NCBI GenBank assembly: GCA_027066795.1
Contig: JAMONA010000013.1
Coordinates: 1-45,982, forward strand
DNA from: Candidatus Kaiserbacteria bacterium
Lineage (GTDB): Bacteria > Patescibacteriota > Minisyncoccia > Phycocordibacterales > UBA2100
Direction: 5' to 3'
DNA length: 45,982 nucleotides
Program-made: the position numbers and the translations under genes
In this document: positions 40,892 to 45,982 of the stretch, one piece after another
Position numbering within the stretch: the stretch's first letter is position 1
Layout: the number at the start of each line of letters is the position of its first letter
Notes under the pieces: model-generated
Databases searched by the model: none
What the model saw: the letters and a program-made list of their open reading frames with translations, nothing else
What the model was told of the DNA's origin: nothing

Positions 40892-43036
40892 ATGTCAGTA
40901 CCAGATAAATTCTTAAAGCCATACAACCCAAACTCGGTAGAGGATGGGTTGTACAAAATGTGGGAAGATTCTGGATACTTTAACCCAGATAATTTACCGA
41001 AAATAAGTGGCGAAGCGCGCGTGGAGACTTGGTGTACCATAATGCCGCCACCTAATGCTAATGGCCGCTTGCACGCTGGACACGGTACAGACTTAACCCT
41101 TAAAGACATAATGACACGCTACCATCGTATGGTCGGCAAAAAAACACTTATGTTGCCAGGCTCAGACCATGCAGGTTTTGAAACTCAGAGTGTATTTGAG
41201 AAAAAGTTACAAAAAGAAGGCCGTTCACGTTTTGGCATGAGCAACAATGAGTTGTATAGTGAAATATACGATTTTGTAATGGAGAGCAAGCACATAATGG
41301 AGGGCGACGTACGTAAACTTGGTACAAGCTGTGACTGGTCTCGTAATACATTTACACTAGACGACCATGTAGTTAGTGGCGTAAAAGATACTTTTAAAAA
41401 AATGTACGACGATGGCCTGGTATACAGAGGCAAGCGCAGCATACATTGGAATCCTAAGTTTAAAACATCACTCTCTGATATAGAGACTAAATTTGAAGAC
41501 CGTAAAGACCCTTTCTACTATTTTCAATACGGCCCATTTGTAATAGGTACATCTCGTCCGGAGACTAAATTTGGAGACAAGTATGTTGTAATGCACCCAG
41601 ATGACAAAAGATATAAAGACTATAAACACGGAGATACATTTGAGTGTGAGTGGATAAATGGCAAAATAACAGCAACCATAATAAAAGACGAAGCTGGAGA
41701 CCCGGAGATGGGTAGTGGAGTAATGACAATAACACCATGGCACTCGCAAGTAGACTTCGATATAGCTCAGAGACACAACCTAGATTATGAACAGATAATA
41801 GACTGGGATGGTAAATTAATGGATATAGCTGACGAATTTGCAGGGAAAAAGATACACATGGCTCGTGAAGACATAGTAAAGAAGCTAGACGACAAGGGTC
41901 TATTAGTAAAAGTTGACAAGGATTATGAGCATGCCGTTCGTATATGTGAGCGTACTGGAGTTGTAGTAGAGCCACAAATCAAAGACCAATGGTTTATAAA
42001 GATGGAGCCACTTGCCAAAAAAGTGCTATCTGCACTAGATAACGGAAAAGTTAAGATATTGACTAGTAAACATGAGAACATGCTAAGGCACTGGATGAAC
42101 AATACTATAGACTGGAACATCTCTAGACAGATAGTTTGGGGTATACAAATACCAGCATGGTTTAAAAATAAAGGAACTAAAGACGAAGAAGTAATAATAT
42201 CTAAGAACAAACCTGACGGAGAAGGATGGGAGCAAGATGTAGATACGTTTGACACTTGGTTCTCTAGTGGGCAGTGGCCACTTATGACTTTAGGGTACCC
42301 AGACAGTAAAGACATGGAATACTACCCTACAACAGTCATGGAGACTGGTGCAGACCTAGTATTCAAGTGGGTACCAAGGATGATAATGTTTGGTACTTAC
42401 CTAACGGGCAAGGTGCCATTTAAGACAGTCTACTTCCATGGCATGGTACTAGATGCCAAAGGTAAAAAAATGAGTAAAAGTAAAGGCAATACACTGTCTC
42501 CTATTGAACTTGCCGAGGAGTTTGGTACAGATGCCACACGTATGTCATTTGTAGTCTCTAATGCACCTGGTGCAGACATGCCTCTGTCTCAAGACAAAGT
42601 ACGGGCTTACAAGAAGTTTGCCAACAAGATATGGAACATAACACGGTTTATACTTACAGAAACCGATGATATAGATATAAACACCAAGCCGACCCTCACA
42701 GACACAGATGTAAAGCTACTAAGCGAACTACAAGAGACGGCAGACTTTATAGCAGACCATATAGAACGCTATAGACTAGATCTAGCCGCAGACAAGGCAT
42801 ATCACTACATATGGCATGAGCTCGCCGATAACATACTAGAAGCCAGTAAAGACATCCTTAAGGTGGACGATTCTGAGGCAAAATTATCCCGCCAATATAC
42901 TCTGTATACCATACTTGTCACTACCCTTAAGATGTTACATCCATTTATGCCATTTATAACTGAAGAAATATGGCAAAGTCTTCCACATAAAGAGTCCGAT
43001 ATGCTTATGGTGGCCCAGTGGCCCGTGGTAGAATAA
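40892..43036 (+). CDS. valS: Valyl-tRNA synthetase, short form
   Basis: Class I synthetase. The HIGH motif is HAGH (ANGRLHAGHGTDL), followed by PGSDHAGFETQ. The editing domain keeps TSRPETKFGD and a later MTITPWHSQVDFDIA. The KMSKS loop is KKMSKSKGN. At 714 residues it lacks the C-terminal coiled-coil arm of the usual ~880-residue enzymes and ends soon after the anticodon-binding helices (FITEEIWQSLP). Starts a unit with prsW, 4 nt downstream. Confidence 0.96.
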   Translation: MSVPDKFLKPYNPNSVEDGLYKMWEDSGYFNPDNLPKISGEARVETWCTIMPPPNANGRLHAGHGTDLTLKDIMTRYHRMVGKKTLMLPGSDHAGFETQSVFEKKLQKEGRSRFGMSNNELYSEIYDFVMESKHIMEGDVRKLGTSCDWSRNTFTLDDHVVSGVKDTFKKMYDDGLVYRGKRSIHWNPKFKTSLSDIETKFEDRKDPFYYFQYGPFVIGTSRPETKFGDKYVVMHPDDKRYKDYKHGDTFECEWINGKITATIIKDEAGDPEMGSGVMTITPWHSQVDFDIAQRHNLDYEQIIDWDGKLMDIADEFAGKKIHMAREDIVKKLDDKGLLVKVDKDYEHAVRICERTGVVVEPQIKDQWFIKMEPLAKKVLSALDNGKVKILTSKHENMLRHWMNNTIDWNISRQIVWGIQIPAWFKNKGTKDEEVIISKNKPDGEGWEQDVDTFDTWFSSGQWPLMTLGYPDSKDMEYYPTTVMETGADLVFKWVPRMIMFGTYLTGKVPFKTVYFHGMVLDAKGKKMSKSKGNTLSPIELAEEFGTDATRMSFVVSNAPGADMPLSQDKVRAYKKFANKIWNITRFILTETDDIDINTKPTLTDTDVKLLSELQETADFIADHIERYRLDLAADKAYHYIWHELADNILEASKDILKVDDSEAKLSRQYTLYTILVTTLKMLHPFMPFITEEIWQSLPHKESDMLMVAQWPVVE

Positions 43037-43040
43037 CTCT

Positions 43041-43745
43041 ATGGAAATCACTCACATACTGCTTGCTTTAATGGGTGGTGTCTTGCCTACTTGCTTATGG
43101 CTATGGTTCTGGACTCGTGAAGACAGGTTACACCCTGAGCCTAAGAGGCTATTACTACTAGCATTTTTAGCTGGTGGCATGACGGTAGCCATAGCTATAC
43201 CCCTACAGCATCTCACTCGTACATTACTAGGTAGTAACATAGGTGCCGAGGTCATAGTAGCCTGGGCCGGTATCGAAGAGGTATTAAAGTATCTCGCAGC
43301 TCTTTCTTTAATATTATGGCGTAAGGCCGTAAATGAGCCTATAGACGTACTAATATACATGCTCACCATAGCATTAGGCTTCTCTGCTGTAGAGAATTCC
43401 CTCTTCTTGATAAACCCGATAATGAATGACGGCATAGTAAACACTGTCATAACTGGCAACTTTCGCTTCTTCGGTGCTACGTTACTACACTTACTATCAT
43501 CGTCTATTATAGGTGTAAGCTTAGCTCTTTCATTTTATAAAGACTACTCTACCCGTGTCACATATACTATAATAGGAGTTATCCTTGCCATAGTTTTGCA
43601 TGCTGCCTTTAACTTGTTTATACTTAACAGTGATGGCAATGGTATAATAAAAATATTCGCATTAGTATGGCTAGGCATAGTTGTACTCCTATTGTTTTTC
43701 GAGAAGATAAAGCAAATGCGAATATTACCTTCAAATAAAAATTAA
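43041..43745 (+). CDS. PrsW-family intramembrane metalloprotease
   Basis: A 234-residue protein with about seven hydrophobic helices. The PrsW motifs are present: EEVLKYLA (glutamate pair), FSAVENSLFL and HAAFNLF, which supply the zinc ligands in this CAAX-protease-related superfamily. PrsW cleaves an anti-sigma factor in Bacillus; the substrate here is unknown. Follows valS closely and precedes hsp20. Confidence 0.88.
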   Translation: MEITHILLALMGGVLPTCLWLWFWTREDRLHPEPKRLLLLAFLAGGMTVAIAIPLQHLTRTLLGSNIGAEVIVAWAGIEEVLKYLAALSLILWRKAVNEPIDVLIYMLTIALGFSAVENSLFLINPIMNDGIVNTVITGNFRFFGATLLHLLSSSIIGVSLALSFYKDYSTRVTYTIIGVILAIVLHAAFNLFILNSDGNGIIKIFALVWLGIVVLLLFFEKIKQMRILPSNKN

Positions 43746-43764
43746 TAATATAAAATCTATAATT

Positions 43765-44286
43765 ATGTGGAAACCTAAATTTTTAAAAAAACTCAGCGAC
43801 AGTGTTTATATCGATGAATACGATGACTCTTTCAACGAACACGATGATATACTGCACAATCCTAATAATACAGACGACGGTATGGTGACTATGGGTCAAC
43901 ACATATCTTTAAAGGACTCTAACGACGGCGTTGACATACAAGAGGAAGAAATTGTTACAAATGAACTAACCGTAGACGTGTACCAAACTCCAGATGAAAT
44001 AGTTCTACGTACTATGATAGCAGGCGTGCAGCCACATAATATCGACATATCTTTAACTAGAGACATGATAACGATTACAGGTTCTAAAGAGGACGTTAAA
44101 GAGGTTACTGAAGATGATTACTTTTACCGCGAGTTATCTTGGGGCTCATTTACAAGGACCATCATGCTACCCGCAGAAGTAGAGGTAGATGAGGCCGATG
44201 CACAAGAAAAGCACGGTGTACTAACAATAAGACTACCTAAAATTAATAAAGAACGTCAAGCAAAGATAAAAGTAAAAAGTCACTAA
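43765..44286 (+). CDS. Hsp20/alpha-crystallin small heat shock protein
   Basis: ATP-independent holdase of 173 residues. An acidic N-terminal arm (1-65) is followed by an alpha-crystallin domain: LTVDVYQTPDEIVLRTMIAGV, ISLTRDMITITGSK, YFYRELSWGSFTRTIMLP and HGVLTIRLPK. The C-terminal IxI-type motif is weak. It would cooperate with the DnaJ/DnaK system. Confidence 0.93.
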   Translation: MWKPKFLKKLSDSVYIDEYDDSFNEHDDILHNPNNTDDGMVTMGQHISLKDSNDGVDIQEEEIVTNELTVDVYQTPDEIVLRTMIAGVQPHNIDISLTRDMITITGSKEDVKEVTEDDYFYRELSWGSFTRTIMLPAEVEVDEADAQEKHGVLTIRLPKINKERQAKIKVKSH

Positions 44287-44332
44287 TGACAAAATAAATA
44301 TTTGTGATAATATAACGCAACCACTGTAATAT

Positions 44333-44406
44333 GCTCGGGTAGCTCAGTTGGTTAGAGCACTTGATTGAAGCTCAAGGTGTCGGCAGTTCGAGTCTGCCTC
44401 CGAGCA
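44333..44406 (+). tRNA. tRNA-Phe (anticodon GAA)
   Basis: A 74-nt cloverleaf: acceptor GCTCGGG/TCCGAGC, anticodon stem CTTGA/TCAAG with loop TTGAAGC, T loop TTCGAGT, discriminator A. The 3' CCA is not encoded. TGaTAATAT about 25 bp upstream is a likely extended -10. Confidence 0.97.
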
Positions 44407-44410
44407 CAAA

Positions 44411-45193
44411 CTATCTCGTTACCGTACCGGTAACGAGATTTTTAAATAAAATAGCAACCGTCATTGGGCCTATACCTCCTGGAGTCCTAGAAAATATGCT
44501 TGCCAACTCTTCGCACTCCATGGCAATATCCCCCACTAAGTTGCCAGCTTGTGTGCTTGTACCAGCGTCTAGTAGTACCACACCCTCTTTCAGCATATCT
44601 TTAGTTATTAAATTTGGTACTCCTGCACCACTTACTATAATGTCACTGTTTCTACATAGTTCTATCAGCTCCTCCTTACTAACACTGTTATCTATGGAGG
44701 TTACTTCTGCCTCCATCTCTGCCAATAACTTGGCCACAGGCTTACCTACTAGCTTGCCCTCACCAACTACCAGGACCTTCTTACCACTTACAATTATCTT
44801 TTCTAGGTTTATAATCTCTTTAATAGCCCCTGCCACCGGAGTAAGGTAGGCACTACTCGTAGCCAAGCCGTCTACATCTAAGTTACTGGGCACACTGTCT
44901 AGCACCCTCTGTGTATCCATGTGTAGTGGTAACGGTAGCTGCACTACTATTCCATCAGCCTCACTAATTACACCCCTTATAATGTGTATTAGCTCAGCCT
45001 CTGTAATATCATCACTAAATCTATGTTCCACAAACTGTACGTTAATTTTCTCTGCAAAAATCTTTTTATACTTTACAAAACTCTCTATCACTGGGTCTTC
45101 TCCCACTATAAATATATGCAAGCTTAACCCCGCTGCATTGTCAATTAATTCAGATTGTATGTCTTTAGCTATTTGTCTACCGTCTATTATCAT
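44411..45193 (-). CDS. folD: Bifunctional methylene-THF dehydrogenase/cyclohydrolase
   Basis: Interconverts methylene-, methenyl- and formyl-THF. About 260 residues. VKYKKIFAEKINV holds the catalytic Lys, DGIVVQLPLPLHMD and DVDGL form the folate site, VVGEGKLVGKPVAKLL binds NAD(P), and RTPGGIGPMTVAILFKN is the diagnostic tail. ATG 45193 (MIIDGRQIA) is chosen. The last ten or so codons (VTGTVTR) are encoded within the tRNA-Phe terminator hairpin. A long folded leader with a terminator lies upstream. Confidence 0.95.
   Translation of the reverse strand: MIIDGRQIAKDIQSELIDNAAGLSLHIFIVGEDPVIESFVKYKKIFAEKINVQFVEHRFSDDITEAELIHIIRGVISEADGIVVQLPLPLHMDTQRVLDSVPSNLDVDGLATSSAYLTPVAGAIKEIINLEKIIVSGKKVLVVGEGKLVGKPVAKLLAEMEAEVTSIDNSVSKEELIELCRNSDIIVSGAGVPNLITKDMLKEGVVLLDAGTSTQAGNLVGDIAMECEELASIFSRTPGGIGPMTVAILFKNLVTGTVTR
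44413..44443 (+). terminator. Terminator of tRNA-Phe, inside the folD 3' coding end
   Basis: A perfect 12-bp stem ATCTCGTTACCG / CGGTAACGAGAT, loop TAC, then TTTT. It starts 7 nt after the tRNA. Confidence 0.9.
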
Positions 45194-45212
45194 AATACTA
45201 GATACTACATGC

Positions 45213-45240
45213 AAAAAAAATAACCGCAACTGCAGTTATT
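45213..45240 (-). terminator. Terminator just upstream of folD
   Basis: On the minus strand a 6-bp stem AATAAC / GTTATT is followed by T8 at 45211-45220. It ends about 20 nt before the folD ATG, the position of an attenuator. Confidence 0.7.
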
Positions 45241-45255
45241 TAAAGATATAAAATA

Positions 45256-45338
45256 GAGGGGCAAAGTAGGATTATCGCTTGAGGTTGTTGTTATCAACAA
45301 TAACAATTATACAACCAAGCTACCTAGCTTTACCCCTC
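45256..45338 (-). promoter_or_regulatory. Rod-like RNA structure in the folD leader (candidate riboswitch or attenuator)
   Basis: On the minus-strand RNA 15 pairs close the rod (45256-45270 with 45323-45338, one bulge and one G-U that would be C-A on the other strand), then GCTT/AAGC, GGTTGT/ACAACC and TGTTAT/ATAACA lead to a 5-nt loop. A GTTATT in the rod could also pair with AATAAC of the downstream terminator, giving a switch. Ligand unknown; I do not see the published THF riboswitch consensus. Confidence 0.5.
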
Positions 45339-45468
45339 CAGCATGATCCCACATCCAAGTATAGAACGGCCACACTGACACTCTCTTGTTCTTTATTATG
45401 CAAATTGGCAAGTTTGAGTCCTGCAAAAGCCTCACAAAATACATACAACACAAGATGTGTGCTCAAAA

Positions 45469-45497
45469 TTTATACCACTAATCTACTATGAATGCAA
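45469..45497 (-). promoter_or_regulatory. Promoter of the folD leader RNA
   Basis: TTGCAT (45492-45497), 17-nt spacer, TGgTATAAA (hexamer 45469-45474). The predicted start near 45462 leaves a leader of about 270 nt. The stretch 45339-45461 has no gene; I see only a weak ACACA/TGTGT hairpin there. Confidence 0.45.
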
Positions 45498-45982
45498 GAA
45501 CTCCATTACGTCTCCATCTTGCACTACATAGTCCTTACCCTCTGTACGCACAGTACCCTGCTCTTTAGCGGTCGCTTTAGAACCTGCCCTAAGTAGTTCA
45601 TCGGTGCCTATCACCTGTGCACGTATAAATTTATCCTTAAAGTCATTATGTATGGCTGCACCTGCCTCTGGTGCAGTGCTACCTCTCCTTATTGTCCAGG
45701 CTCGTGTTTCCTTCTCTCCTACTGTAAAGAAGCTTATTAGGTCTAACAGCTCATACCCCTTACGTATAAGAGCATCTAGCCCGCTCTCAAGCACCCCAAA
45801 CTCTCGCCTAAAGTCTTGCTTGTCTTCCTCTGATACATCTGAAAGCTCTGCTTCTACACCAGCATCCACGTGGACATAACTTGCTCCTGCAGAATCTAAA
45901 AAGTCTTTAAGTTCAGCAAACCTACCATCATCCTGATTATCTAAGTTTAACGCCTCACTCTTAGAGTTGAGTATGTACATAA
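45486..45982 (-). CDS. ychF: Redox/ribosome-associated P-loop ATPase YchF, C-terminal part
   Basis: The gene runs off the right edge of the window, so only about 165 C-terminal residues are visible. They hold the end of the helical domain and the TGS domain: GYELLDLISFFTVGEKETRAWTIRRGSTAPEAGAAIH, then FIRAQVI and KDYVVQDGDVMEF, which are diagnostic for YchF/OLA1. It binds ribosomes and hydrolyses ATP. The visible ATG at 45980 is not the start. Confidence 0.95.
   Translation of the reverse strand, partial: MYILNSKSEALNLDNQDDGRFAELKDFLDSAGASYVHVDAGVEAELSDVSEEDKQDFRREFGVLESGLDALIRKGYELLDLISFFTVGEKETRAWTIRRGSTAPEAGAAIHNDFKDKFIRAQVIGTDELLRAGSKATAKEQGTVRTEGKDYVVQDGDVMEFLHS

Noticed and set aside
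45256..45338. Known THF riboswitch before folD
   Set aside because: The conserved GGAGAGTAG and CCGCTCC segments of the published class are not present.
1..45982. TGA=Gly recoding as in Gracilibacteria/SR1
   Set aside because: hisS ends at a TGA overlapping the next ATG, and no certain gene contains in-frame TGA.
1..45982. CRISPR array, insertion sequence, prophage or rRNA
   Set aside because: No spaced repeat array, transposase, integrase, phage structural gene or rRNA sequence was seen.

Overview
This window looks like a piece of a Candidate Phyla Radiation (Patescibacteria) chromosome, most likely Parcubacteria. That call rests on gene content and style, not on a database search. Genes are tightly packed and moderately AT-rich, and many proteins are trimmed versions of their families: PheS without its N-terminal arm, PheT without the EMAP-like domain, a 285-residue DnaJ, a 714-residue ValRS. 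There is a cobalamin-dependent ribonucleotide reductase and an almost purely housekeeping gene set. TGA is used as a stop (hisS), so the code is standard rather than the TGA=Gly code of Gracilibacteria and SR1.

Layout. 1-5 kb: the tail of gltX, a secreted M23 peptidase, a small cluster (methyltransferase, DEDDh exonuclease, membrane protein) and rpmA. 4.4-12.9 kb, minus strand: methyltransferase, MBL-fold protein, compact dnaJ, tyrS, a lone tyrA, three unknown genes (two may be one broken gene) and a UvrD-type helicase-nuclease. 12.9-16.5 kb, minus strand: the mraZ-rsmH-ftsL-ftsI division cluster, with MraZ boxes, a DnaA box and a folded leader before rsmH. 16.6-18 kb: an inserted one-gene segment. 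18-20.4 kb: small membrane and redox proteins and a queuosine-precursor transporter. 20.5-24.7 kb: tRNA-Ala, then rplI-murB-murF-ddl. 25-27.4 kb: nrdJ. 27.7-34.7 kb: mreB-holB-frr-rseP-ftsQ-pheS-pheT, read as one minus-strand run. 34.7-44.3 kb, plus strand: corA, ftsZ, trxB, hisS, an exonuclease, a DsbA-like protein, valS, prsW and hsp20, with tRNA-Ser and tRNA-Phe. 44.4 kb to the end: folD and the 3' part of ychF.

Functionally the window joins translation (four complete or partial aminoacyl-tRNA synthetase sets plus hisS, two ribosomal proteins, frr, tRNAs), peptidoglycan synthesis and division (murB, murF, ddl, ftsI, ftsZ, mreB, ftsQ, an FtsL-like protein), and envelope redox and proteolysis.

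The most interesting material is not protein-coding. (1) A gene for a zinc-finger/sigma-region-4 protein, with its own promoter, operator-like palindrome, strong Shine-Dalgarno and terminator, sits between two perfect 38-bp direct repeats that duplicate the 3' end of the neighbouring gene. This looks like insertion into a gene tail. (2) Three intergenic regions hold candidate structured RNAs (20666-20810, 24740-24951, 27554-27680); two of these lie downstream of a shared, nearly identical 49-bp element. (3) folD and rsmH have folded leaders; the folD leader ends in a terminator just before the start codon, as a riboswitch would. (4) Several first genes appear to be leaderless, with a -10 box 6-10 nt before the ATG.
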